From assembly GCF_014805685.1 (NCBI RefSeq), contig NC_060892.1:1121490-1185489 (forward strand): a DNA stretch of 64,000 nucleotides, written 5' to 3'. This DNA comes from Silurus meridionalis (taxonomy: Eukaryota; Chordata; Actinopteri; Siluriformes; Siluridae). Each line of letters starts with the position of its first letter. Position 1 is the stretch's first letter. Under the pieces are notes generated by a model. It saw nothing but the letters and a program-made list of their open reading frames with translations, ran no database searches and was not told where the DNA came from. This document shows positions 37,126 through 47,937 of the stretch, piece by piece. Made by a program: the position numbers and the translations under genes.

Positions 37126-39775
37126 CTCGAAGGGTGATGTGAAGCGTCTCGACGTTCAACATGATTTTTAAAGAATGTCATGTTTTCTTTCTTTTATACT
37201 AAAGCAATTTTGCCAACAATTATACTTTTCCCTTTAAAGCATTTTTATCCATTTTACATATAATGTCATGGAACACAAACAAGTTACATGTAAACAGCTA
37301 TAAATGATCATTTTCTCAACCCAAGACAAAAACTCAGCTTCTTAACTTGAACATTGCAGCTTTACCTCTGACTGTTACGAAGCTCTGACACTGGAGACTC
37401 CTCCCAAAAAAAATGCAAAATAAGCAACAATTCTGCAAAACTACCAACAACCAACCAGTGCGCATGGTTTATATGACATGTCTGTCCTTTCAATGTTATT
37501 ACTATAGAAATGTTCACATTTTGGAATGAAATCATGAAAATACAGTAAGCCTTGCAGAGTTTTGCTGTTGCAAAAGTTTCTTCAACATCTCATGAGTAAA
37601 ACAGGGCCCTGGTAGAAGCCTGAAGCCTTTTAGCTCATTCAGACCATGTTTTCATTCCATATGCTGAAGGATGGATTTCTTGTCACCATTGTGTAATCAC
37701 ATGAGGAAGCTCTTTGTCAAAAAAATAAATAAATAAAAACAGATGCGCCCACCTCCGTATCTCTGACTGATCCAAATAACAGCTTGTGGATTATGTCACT
37801 ATGTCTAGCAGCAGTTGTAGAGGTTTGAGTCCTGGATTTTGATGTTTGCTTTAGCTATGGAAGCTGCAAGCCTCAAAATGTTTGAAGAAAAAAAGAAAAG
37901 CAATCAAAACTATTGTTCTGTTTTCTGTTTCTTCTTTATTAAATAAATCAACACTACAGCCAACGTCTCTGCTGAATGTTGCCTCATTTACTTCGCCTCA
38001 TCACTTAAACTCACTGCTTCACAAGTCTAACTGTAAAAGTTCAACAACATGACTGAGCTAGAAGATGCAAAGAGGGTCAAATTCAAGACCAGCAAAACCT
38101 TAACCTCATAAACGCATCATTTACACCTTAAAAACCTTCCCTGCGAGTGAGCTATAATCCTGCAGAATCGTTCTGCACTATAGATTTGGTGTATTGTAGG
38201 ATTTTCCTCATGTAGACTCTTGCTCCAAACCAAGACCAAGACGAGACTCAGACCAATGTCTGACTCAATATAGGTTCAATTCAATTCAGTCTGTAGAATG
38301 CTTTTAACACCAAACACTGTCACAAAGCAGCTTTACAAAAGAAATAGAAGTAATGAGCAGAAAGCCACTCCTTCTTTATTCCCATGAGCTGAGAGTCAAG
38401 AAATTAGCATCTGGTGGAAAGGAATTTCCCTGAGATGTTTAAACCCTAAGCTCTGAGAAAATAAAAGGCTCTAGATAAAAACAGGCCGATGTTACAGCAT
38501 GCAGTTCGACATATTAATCCTGTTTTCCACGTCTTCAGTATCTAGCGTAAACGTCTCCTAACCTGTGTTCATCTCTTGTGACAGTTAAGGAATTCAGGTC
38601 CCGTGTCTTTTTTCCTTCTACTTCTTGGCTTTAAGGTGAAGCCATCTGTTCATGCCAGGCCTTTGCTCCAGACGCACAGAAACAAAACCGAGGAGCCTGT
38701 AATTATCATTGTTGCGCTACTGTCCTGTCAGTTCCCTCGCCAGAGAGACCGGAGTGATCTCTTGGCAGCGCCGGGAGCGAAAGATCAAAGCGGCGGACCT
38801 TTGATCATCAGCTTCTGCATGGAGAATCGAGGTAAAATGCTTTAAAGGGAGCAGGAGGGCAGTGGGGCACGGCAGTTCTGCAGGACGTCTTCAGCCGTAT
38901 AGGTGTGTGTAAGTGTGCAGGACTCAGGTGGTGGGACGTCGGTTAATCCACAAGCACCAGAAGTTCCTTTATGGTGTGAGATGTGATTAACATGGACCGT
39001 GATTAGTCGGTGGAAATGGTTTTAGACGATTCCAGCAAGATTTTGCAAAACCTGACAGAGCTGCAGATTTTACCCATACTTCATCCAATCAGGTGCATAA
39101 GTTCAGGAAGTTAATGCAATGAATAGTAGTGAGCCCTCTCCTGTCCTCTCCCGTCCTTTCCTTCCTTTCTTTTCCAGAACAAATGAATACTAAATATCCT
39201 GGCATTCAAAATATTTTGGTTTGCACCTATTTTCCCTCTTTACGTTTCCTCTATCTCTCTTCTCATCCAGTCTCTTCACTTCTCTTCTCTCCTATTCATT
39301 TCTTTTCTTTTTTTGCCTCTTCTCTGCTTTGCATTTATCATACCTTACATATTTCTTTGCCAAACTAAAATTATTTTTCTGCAAACTATTTTGTTTAGTC
39401 TTTAATCACCTGGTTGATATTAAATACAATCAATTATAATATTATTTGATCTACTTTTTAATGAAATGGCTGCACTGAAACACTATTCAACTGTACTGAT
39501 GACAAACACACCAGCCGTTAATTCACTTGGAGAGACGTCTTGTTCTTCATACTGACAGCTTTGGTAGTACCTTGACATGGTGCTGGAGTTTGGAGCTGTG
39601 AATCCTGGTTTTTCTCGGTTCAAAATAACAGGAAGGTGTTGATGTCGCAGATCTCCTCCTGCCAGAAAAAAAGCAGACTCACTGTAAACCTGAGTCAAAA
39701 AGCAAAGCAGTCATGACTTGTTTAAAATGTTTGTTTGTTGGCATATGCTTTAGTAGAATATTTGACCCCAAGTGC
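37126..39775. other. No gene seen; includes a repeat-poor block near 38.6-38.9 kb
   Basis: A repeat fragment ('ttcaattcaattcagtctgt') lies at 38275-38345. The block 38590-38860 is GC-richer and apparently unique. CT-rich sequence follows at 39130-39330. No coding motif. Confidence 0.35.
38783..38806. promoter_or_regulatory. Perfect inverted pair of TCF/LEF-like sites
   Basis: GATCAAAG at 38783-38790 and CTTTGATC at 38799-38806, separated by CGGCGGAC. ATCAAAG is the core recognised by TCF/LEF factors. The pair lies about 5.2 kb downstream of the fgf22 stop in a repeat-poor block. Function is inferred only. Confidence 0.35.
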
Positions 39776-39779
39776 AGAG

Positions 39780-39945
39780 TTCTAGGGGAGGAGGTAGCAC
39801 ATTGGACTTCTGATCAGAAGGGTCACGAGTTCGAACCCCAGAATCACAAGGGGCCCTTAAACAAGGCCCTTAACCCTCAGCTGCTCAGATAAATAAAAAA
39901 TGTAAGTCGTTTTGGATAAGAACATCTGCCACATGATTTAAATGA
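39780..39945 (+). mobile_element. tRNA-derived SINE, plus
   Basis: 'ggaggtagcacattggactt', a B box 'ggtcacgagttcgaacccc' (the best preserved in the window), and the 'gtcgttttggataag' tail. Confidence 0.85.
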
Positions 39946-39984
39946 TTCTAATGACTTGATTATATCTAATGACAACATGGAGGT

Positions 39985-41745
39985 TGAACGTCGAGGAGTA
40001 TACCAAGATGTATACGATGATGCATGAGTTCAGCAAATCCTGAAAGATATCATTTATCAAATCTTGAAAAACTGCCGACACGTTCATTAAGCCATACGGC
40101 ATGACCTTGTACTCATAGTGCCCCCGGGTGGTCTGAAAGGCCGTCTTCCGCTCATCTCCCTCCTTAATCTTTACCAGATTGCATGCACCGTGGAGGTCCA
40201 GTTTGGTGAAAAAAGTGCCTCCTGGAGCTGTTCCAAGGCTGAGGGCACTAAAGGGTATGGGTACAGCACTGTTACTGCGTTTAAGCCCATATAGTCGATG
40301 CATTGATGGTTCCGAGTCCTCTATCTTTTTTCACTTTGAAGGAAAACCATGCAAAAGGAATGAACCCTGCTTTGAGGGCCTCCTCCATATAATCCTCCAT
40401 TGCCTTTGTTTCTGGTGCCAATAAGGGGTAAATTTTGCACTGGGGGGAGCCATATTTGAAAGTATCTCGATTCTCAAATACTTCCTTCAGATCATACTAT
40501 TCTGTGGGGATGATAACAGAAACTGTGGATTTGGGGCTCTCAACTGAGGTGGAGCGGCAGGGTAGGTCATGGCTCCCCTCCATGCAGTGCAGCTGGCATC
40601 TAGCCGACCACCGTATAAGTTCCTTATGCTCCCATAAAATCAACGGGTTTTGGGCTTAGACCAAGGAAAACCTAAGATCATGGGGTTTCTTGGGGAGTAG
40701 ATGACGAATAAGCAGATTTTCACTATGTGAAACAGTCCTACTTGCAATTTCAATGGTGTGATCTAATGGGTTATGTAGTTGTTCTCGATGAATCTGTTAT
40801 CCACAGCTGTGATTTTCAGTGGGGTGACACATGGGACGGACCATTGGTATTTGGAGGTCCTCCACTACTTGGCGGTGTATGAGGTTGACGGTCAACCCTG
40901 AATGGAGAAGAGAAGGCCTGGAGTCCCTGAGAGATATGAAGCTTGACTGGCAGCAGGACACTGTGAGAACATGGGGTCAGTCTCACCTTTGCAGGTTTCA
41001 GGATTTCTGGGCATGTTGTGCAACAATGGTCAGCTTGGCCACAGTATAAACATAGGTTAAAGTCATACTCACCGTCAGCGTTCCTCTTGGGACACTCATG
41101 CTTTTCCCAGGTAAATGGGCTCCGGCGCAGCGGAGTCAGAGTATGGTTGTAGCTCAGGACGCACTTGGAAGGACCTGAGACAACATGAGGGGTGCTGGTT
41201 ACAAAAGAGATTGTCTAGGCGCATGGCAAGTTTGATATACTGAGACATCGTTCCAACCACTTTGTGCCGTCAGAGTCTGAAATCACCTGGCATATTCCGC
41301 TGCGGTGTCCGACCCCTGTTGTAGTTGCAGGATTTGTCCTTAAACATCTAGACCCCAGCTAAATTTTTGAAATCCTCCTAACCTCGTAAGGACTCCTTAA
41401 CTGACTGTCATTATTCCAAATGGCAGGTGTCAATTCCAAGGCCTTACTGGTTAGCAGTGTCAGTAGAAGCCAACACTTCGTAGCTTCAATCCCGTCATAC
41501 TCCATCTGGTGTGCAAAGTAGACACCACATTGACGAAGAACCCCTGGCATCGGTCAGCTGAACTTTTCAGGCAGAACCATGGTTGGTGGTTTGGAATGCC
41601 AAGCCTTCATAGTGTGCTAAAATTTGCAGTAGATGATCATTAGCTGTTTGCTGCTACTTAAGTTGTTCGAGATACGCCGATAGCATGTCTCCTTTATGCT
41701 TCATCACAGGATCTCTGAATCTCTGCTGGATTTTCGTTGGGTTGT
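39985..41745 (-). mobile_element. Ty3/gypsy LTR-retrotransposon remnant (gag-pol), no LTRs seen
   Basis: On the minus strand a gag capsid segment (about 41550-41359: GVLRQCGVYFAHQ, ATKCWLLLTLLTSKALE) is followed by a CCHC zinc knuckle at 41052-41011 (spacing C-x2-C-x4-H-x4-C), a degraded protease region, then reverse transcriptase (about 40250-39990: [30 protein letters not shown]). The reading frame is broken between these parts, the RT active-site YxDD is missing (VYI then LVYS), and integrase and both LTRs are absent. An inactive fossil; no envelope gene is visible. Confidence 0.85.
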
Positions 41746-42335
41746 ATTCTGTGGCATAATCCCGGGCCAGGCATGGTAGAATGCATATGCGGTTTAATTA
41801 GTATAATAGCTCAAACATAATCCAAAACACAAGTCATGGTCACAAGCAAATAAGTACAAAACACACATGAAAGCAGTCTGCGAAGCAACCAAATCCCAAA
41901 AAACACAATGGCCTGGAAGAGACGTAAGAAACAGAAACAAAGTTCGGTACACAATGAAACAAAAGGCATGGACTATGGGAACCGGCTCAGTACGCACTGA
42001 GAAACACAATACTTCTCAAAGAAGTGAGGCATTAGCATTGCATAAGAAGGCTACAAACAGGAAGTGACCCTTGACCCAGAAGTGTTCAGAATTTATGTAA
42101 AGGTTCCTACTAATGGAACAGAGGGGAACCTGCAGTTACAATAACTTTATTTATTCAAGTGCTTATTATGATACTATGGTGCTTTTCTGTTAATATGCCA
42201 TTGAAAAGTCTCCATATGTGTGTTCCCACCAGTATGCAAGAACAAGTATGGCTTGCCTGAGCACTTTTTTCCTAATCAGTGATAAAATAAAAAAAATGGT
42301 CCATGAAGCTAGAATGGTTTCATGGCCTGTCAAAT
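41746..42335. other. No gene seen
   Basis: A-rich sequence that may include flanking gypsy untranslated DNA (41760-42070). No LTR pair identified. Confidence 0.3.
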
Positions 42336-42852
42336 TTCAGTTTAATTTTATTATATAGCACATTTAACAATAAACATCACACAGCAGCAGACAATTTAAC
42401 CAAAAAAACCAGAGGAACCAGACTGAGCCCTCATCCTCATCTGGGTGACACCGAATATTTAATCATTCTAGTTTCATCACTTATTATCAACTGTTGTAGT
42501 AATGTATGCATCAAAATGCTCTTCAATGAACATCCAGGCTACAAATTACATTTCCATCTTCAATGCTGCACTGACAAGCTGGTTGAGATTCTGAAATTGA
42601 TGATGTGAACATAGCATGGAAGCTCTATATTGGTTTATACCCAGATGAGGAAGGGGTTCCCTTTTAAATCTGGTTCCTGTCAATGGTTCTTCCTCATACC
42701 ATCTCAGGGAGTTTTTCCTTCACCAAAGAGAGTCTGGCTTACTAATTAGGGATAAACATTCTACTTATACATTATTTTTTTACAACCTTTTAAATGTGCT
42801 TTGAGTCAATGTCCATTGTTAAAATCGCTATACAAATAAAAATACATTTTGA
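42336..42852. mobile_element. Interspersed element with inverted ends, no coding capacity
   Basis: The left end 'tttaattttattatatagca' and 'catttaacaataaacat' is the inverse of the right end ('ccattgttaaaatcgctata' then 'caaataaaa'). The internal 'ttcttcctcataccatctca' block recurs at 52730, 57545 and 58715. Several partial copies occur in this window on both strands. Confidence 0.65.
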
Positions 42853-42905
42853 GATGGATGGATGGATGGATGGATGGATGGATGGATGGATGGATGGATG
42901 GATGA
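42853..42905. repeat. (GGAT)n microsatellite
   Basis: About 13 tetranucleotides, starting directly at the 3' end of the preceding interspersed element. Confidence 0.95.
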
Positions 42906-43307
42906 TACAATGTATATAGCAGTATCCAGGAAGGTACTTTTTTTTTATATGTTTAATTTGAGCCTTAATTCCATCCTCAAGTGAAGATCTGATTTTATTT
43001 TTCCTCTATTTGATTTTGTGTTAAAGAACAATTTTGAAATTCATTTTTGTATTACATTTACACAATCAACAGGGACTACTATATTGCAACCCTGCACCTT
43101 GGACTTATTTAGGAACAATTATCATTGCATGGATTCACTCACATTATTATTTGCACTGTCTCACTTTACATACCCTGCACAAACTTTACAATCAATGCCT
43201 TTTTCTTTCTTTATTATTTTATTTCCTTTTTTTAAATGTATTTATAGTTCTTCACCACCTGCACACTGACAAAATTTCTATTGACCCATTACACATGGCA
43301 ATAAAGA

Positions 43308-43650
43308 TTCTTCTTCTTCTTCTTCTTCTTCTTCTTCTTCTTCTTCTTCTTCTTCTTTCGGCTTTTCCCATTAGGGGGCGCCACAGTGGATCATCCGTCT
43401 CCATACCCCCCTGTCCTCTACATCTGCCTCTTTCACCCCAATTACCTGCATGTCTTCCCTCACCACATCCATAAACATCCTCCTTGGTCTTCCTCTTTTC
43501 CTCCTTCCTGGTGTCTCCATCCTCAGCATTCTTCTACTGATATACCCCATGTCCCTCCTCTGCACATGTCCAAACCATCTCAATCTCACCTCCCTTACCT
43601 TGTCTCCAAAACATCCTACATGCACTGTCCCTCTAATAAACTCATTTCTA
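43308..43650 (-). mobile_element. RTE-like LINE 3' end with (TTC)n tail
   Basis: The minus strand encodes GCFGDKVREVRLRWFGHVQR and RGRPRRMFMDVVREDMQV, about 90% like the copy at 2201-2480. After the frame comes a short 3' UTR (GCGCCCCCTAATGGGAAAAG) and a (GAA)n tail on the minus strand (43308-43358 plus). 5' truncated near 43650. Confidence 0.88.
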
Positions 43651-44898
43651 CGTCATGCAAAAGGGGTTTAAAACATAATCCTCCATTAAGGCAGAAACAG
43701 AATCAATTTGATAAAATAAAAAGAAATTAAGATTTTTCCTCATGTAGCTGCACACAGTGGACTGTAATTATTTATTAGTGCATGTGTGTGTTGACTTTTT
43801 TGTGCATTTTGTTTAATAGGACACTGCTAAAGCACCTGAATGTCTCCACATCAGTCTCCGCAGCTCTTGCATTTGTGTTTATAAACCCACTGTTCTTTAA
43901 ATCTGTGCTTATTGCATTGTTGTCAAATCTGTTCACTCCAGCATTGCCCTGGAATTTATCATTTTTGTATTCAAATTCGACTCCGCTGTAATCATAGAAT
44001 TCCAGTTATAATGATGAGACGTCCCCAGTTCTCATGCTCCAGAATGTCCTGCTCTCTTGTCCATTTTGGCAGACACGAGCATATCTGTCACAACAGGTCT
44101 TTTCATCGCATTGTGGATTAGTGTGTGTTGTCTGAAGCGACTGGAGGAAGATGAGAAGCAGCGGTCTTCGAGGCACACGCTCTCCATGCCCATTTAAAAA
44201 CCCTGACCTGCCCCTTCGCTGAGGTATGTGCCGACACTGTAAAGTCCCCTCAGCCTTCGGGCCCCGAGCTGCCATTCCCTGCATGCCTGCGGCTGAGTCC
44301 AATGATGGCGGATGTGCTGAGTGTAGAGAGGAGTCGGAGAGCCTTTCACTCTCAGCTCGACAGCTTTGGCCAGCTGAAGCAGCCTGGATTTTGGCTGCCG
44401 TCCCAATCACAACATCACAAGGTTGTCTTTGGCTGTTAGGGGACTGGAAAAGGTATAAGTCAAGATGGGTTCAGGCAAAGCCAGAGTCGTGCCAAGCCTT
44501 TGTCGACAATGCAGCGCAAAAATAGAAAAAGTGTGTGCGTTTGTGTTTATCCAGATCAGTCCACTTTGACACTTCGACAAATTGTCCAACAGTTTTTACA
44601 CAAATTCATCACTAACACTATTAATATGCTTTATGCAGTTTTCACTACTGATGGTGGACAAAATGAGAGATAAACTATTACACATTAAGAAAGACGGACA
44701 TCTGTTTTAAACGTTTTAAACCCTAACTTTAATTAAATTAAATAATAATAAAATTAATTATAAAACATTTCACTCTGGGGGCAGAAACATGCAATTAGCC
44801 AAAAATAATAAATAATAAAGCTTAATAATTGTCTGGAAAAAAAACTCTCTGCCTTTATTACGCTTAATACGTTTCTTTTGGGGGTAAATCATTTATAT
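43651..44898. other. No gene seen
   Basis: GC-richer block at 44150-44520 with overlapping open frames on both strands (up to 134 codons, 44006-44410 minus) but no recognisable domain. It could be a conserved noncoding block or an unrecognised exon. Confidence 0.3.
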
Positions 44899-45562
44899 CA
44901 GTGGTCTCCAAACTTTTTTGTGCCACAGACCGGTTTAATGTCGGACAATATTTTTTACAGTTAGGTCTTTAATGTGTGGAGGACAAATACAACAAAATAA
45001 AATTATACGACAATAAAAACTGGTATTTTCTAAATATAATAATAAACGTGAATCCACTGTGGTGGTGTTTTTTGTTCATTTTGCTCTCTTGGGGGTTTGA
45101 ATTTAGCGGTAATGTATTATGTGTTAGCGGCTAGAGCTCCTTTAAGAAGGTAGAGGATGGAGGTAAGACATGTGACCAGAGCTCCTTTAAGAAGGTAGAG
45201 GATGGAGGTAAGTCATGTGACCGGAGCTCCTTTAAGAAGGTAGAGGATGGAGGTGAGACATGTGACCGGAGCTCCTTTAAGAAGGTAGAGGATGGAGGTA
45301 AGTCATGTGACCGGAGCTCCTTTAAGAAGGTAGAGGATGGAGGTAAGTCATGTGACCGAGGCATCATGACCTGCATCAAGAGTGAGTCATAGACAGATGT
45401 GGAGGAGTAAATCCGGTAATTTTCCAAAATAAAACATTGTTCAGAATCAGATAATAAATAAATTGGAAATAATGTAAGTTATGTATTCTTCCTGTGCGGC
45501 CCCTGGTACCAATTGACCCACGAACCGGTGCCGGTCCACGGCCCAGGGTTTGAGGACCACTG
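44899..45562. mobile_element. hAT (Charlie-like) non-autonomous element carrying an internal 45-bp array
   Basis: Ends CAGTGGTCTCCAAACTTTTT and, at the right, CAGGGTTTGAGGACCACTG form terminal inverted repeats with the 'gccacagaccgg' / 'ccggtccacggc' pair inside. The flanking octamers ATTTATAT and ATTCATGT match at 6 of 8 positions, consistent with an aged hAT duplication. Confidence 0.82.
45134..45360. repeat. 45-bp minisatellite, 5 copies
   Basis: The unit runs from 'gagctcctttaagaaggtag' through 'aggatggaggtaagtcatgt' to 'gaccg'. The repeats keep one minus-strand frame open with a 15-residue period (RSHDLPPSSTFLKEL). It lies wholly inside the hAT element. Confidence 0.97.
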
Positions 45563-45719
45563 ATTCATGTAGTATTGTGCTGAATCATTAACATTGTGAG
45601 TAAAAGTATAAAAGTGACTTAAAAATGTAGATGTAGAACATTTTCTATGTTCTATGTTTTCTATATTATCCTAAACACTCTCAGAATTACTGACTTATGT
45701 TTTAATGTATTTTTGTCCA

Positions 45720-46240
45720 TAAATATGTATTATATTATTCCCAATAATCCATTTTCCTCGTTTTACAGCTCGCATCACGTACTGCTGTAAGGCCTGCAGA
45801 AATGAACGGTTAGCTTACAATACACTTTAACCAATCAGATTTGCTGACTCTGAGGCCTTCTAGAAGGCGTCCAATCATGTCAGCGTTGTCACGTCCTTTA
45901 ATTGGACGGTCAGAGAGCATAGCAAACTGTAGCAAACTGCACAAGCTCAAATATATTCATGAGGATTTCAAAGCTGTTTGTTTGTGATTTGGTTGAAGAT
46001 GCACTTAAAAGGACATTTACAAGACGGACTTTTGAAGAAAAGCTGGACATCCTGAGGAAAGGTCGACCACACATTTCAAAACAGTTGTTAAGCTTTTTCA
46101 CTGAACCCTTTATTCTTTTGTTTCTTTCCCAGAGGATTTTCACAAAAACACACAATTTGCCTTCGTTTCAAAGCCCTAGAAAAACCGTAATGCAGAGAAA
46201 AAAATGCACAAATAATGCAGGAAACCCCGGGGTGATGTGA
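45720..46240 (+). mobile_element. hAT derivative with a remnant of a ZMYM/TTF-type transposase N-terminus
   Basis: The plus strand at 45959-46065 reads ISKLFVCDLVEDALKR and RRTFEEKLDILRKGRP, like the start of hAT transposases annotated as ZMYM1-like. The sequence before and after it matches the interior of the element at 33989-35141 in opposite orientation, including 'aggaaaccccggggtgatgt'. The catalytic region is absent and the frame soon leaves the family pattern. Confidence 0.65.
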
Positions 46241-46755
46241 GGAGGTGAACAACAAGGATATAAGTATAACAAGGATATTACTGAAGGACCCTGTAACTAC
46301 TTTGTACCATCAAACTAATAAAATTATTGTGTATCCAGACACAAACTGTTCGATTCCCAGTGATTTGAAAAAATAAATCAAGGAAACAACCCAGTCACTC
46401 AGATGGATTGACGGCACACATTTCTCGGATCTGCAGTTAAACCTGTTCTAAAATGACAGACTGGGGGTTTGAGAAATGTAATCACACTGGAACGAGTCCG
46501 TGACCGCAAGAACCTTAAGAGCTTCTCCTGAGCTAAACAATATTTACAATACAAGCAGCGACTCTATTAATAAAAACTTGAATGCGTTACAGTAAGAAGA
46601 AACGAAACACGAGTGGACGGCACTCATCGGACACTTAATGGGACTCGGGCAGTATCAAAGCTGGAGATAAGACTGAAAGAAATTCTCTCCTAATCTATAC
46701 AGCCATCCAATTATAGTATTAGAGGCCCTTTATTTTGCATAGAAATAGTTTGGAG
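46241..46755. other. No gene seen
   Basis: Unique-looking intergenic sequence. Confidence 0.35.
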
Positions 46756-46757
46756 AT

Positions 46758-46808
46758 CAGAGAGAGAGAGAGCGAGAGAGAGAGAGTGAGAGAGAGAGAG
46801 ATAGAGAG

Positions 46809-46857
<49 letters not shown>

Positions 46858-46930
46858 GAGAAAGCGAGAGAGAGACAGAGAGAGATAGAGAGAGCTAGAG
46901 AGAGAGAGATTGAGAGAGAGAGAGAGAGAC

Positions 46931-46972
<42 letters not shown>

Positions 46973-46977
46973 AGAGA

Positions 46978-47045
<68 letters not shown>
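46758..47045. repeat. (GA)n-rich polypurine tract, about 290 bp
   Basis: Mostly AG dinucleotides with scattered CGAG, TAGA and TTGA interruptions. Long frames over it (RERERE or SLSLSL) are artefacts. Confidence 0.97.
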
Positions 47046-47047
<2 letters not shown>

Positions 47048-47147
47048 CTGTGCTTGAGTATGAAATGAAAGGGGAAAAACACAGGAGGTACTTCTGTGCT
47101 AAGGAGACTGCCCCACTATTTTCACATCTTTGTCCTCCTTATATTCC

Positions 47148-47150
<3 letters not shown>

Positions 47151-47212
<62 letters not shown>

Positions 47213-47232
47213 CCTCTCTCTCTCTCTCTCTC
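47151..47232. repeat. (CT)n microsatellite
   Basis: About 40 CT dinucleotides, complementary to the GA tract 105 bp upstream. Confidence 0.97.
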
Positions 47233-47249
47233 TTTTTTTACATACACAA

Positions 47250-47445
47250 ATTGATAAATGTTTCAACATCGTCTCAAAGCAGCTTCTCTGAGATAAACCA
47301 GTTGTAAAGTTGTATAAAATGTGCCTATGACTTTCATTCCTTATGAGTTTATCCATAATAACTGATCCAGTGGTGACTGTAGTGAAGGAAAATCTCCCTG
47401 AGAACCTTTGAGAGGAACCAGACTCAAAAGGGAACCGAATGTCCA
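47250..47445 (-). mobile_element. Interspersed repeat (family of 42336-42852), minus fragment
   Basis: 'gtctcaaagcagcttctctg' and 'tatgagtttatccataataa' are the reverse complement of the family's 3' half. Confidence 0.65.
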
Positions 47446-47937
47446 TTCATTACACTTCCATCATTGTTGAGGTGTACAGTTCAGTGATGGACACTTACAT
47501 GCAGAACTGATGAAACTACAGCTGTCACTCATTCACTAATCTCTATAGAGTGCACGGAAGCTGAGTTCACTATAGGGGAAGAAGAGAACAGAAATGAGAG
47601 TGAATTCAGACACTCATGTAAATATCTTGTGTCTGTGAAGAGAGATGTCGCTCATAAAGGTTACACCTGCACTGTGTTAACATCTGTTATACAGGTGTAA
47701 CACAGTCACTTAGTTTTAATTCATTTATTCATTACTGCTCATTTGTCACACATTTATTGTACGTTAATTAGAAAGAGAAAAAAAATGAAAAAAAGATTTT
47801 AAAAAAAGCACAAGAATAAAGAAGTAAATAATCATACTGTTCATTATGTTCAGAACATGTTAATGTGGTTTCCCGTCAGTTTCCTCATTCTAACTCCATT
47901 AATTATACTCGAGTTTGCTCATCTTTGTTGTCTGTTA

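Noticed and set aside
39780..39945. A tRNA gene, because of the good B box
   Set aside because: The A box is followed by no cloverleaf-forming anticodon arm, and the sequence continues into the SINE body shared by other copies.
39985..41745. Reading the gypsy remnant as an endogenous retrovirus
   Set aside because: No envelope frame, LTR pair or primer-binding site was seen. The gag and RT resemble Ty3/gypsy elements of fish.
46711..47307. 190-codon plus-strand RERERE frame and SLSLSL counterpart
   Set aside because: They are translations of the GA tract and its complement.
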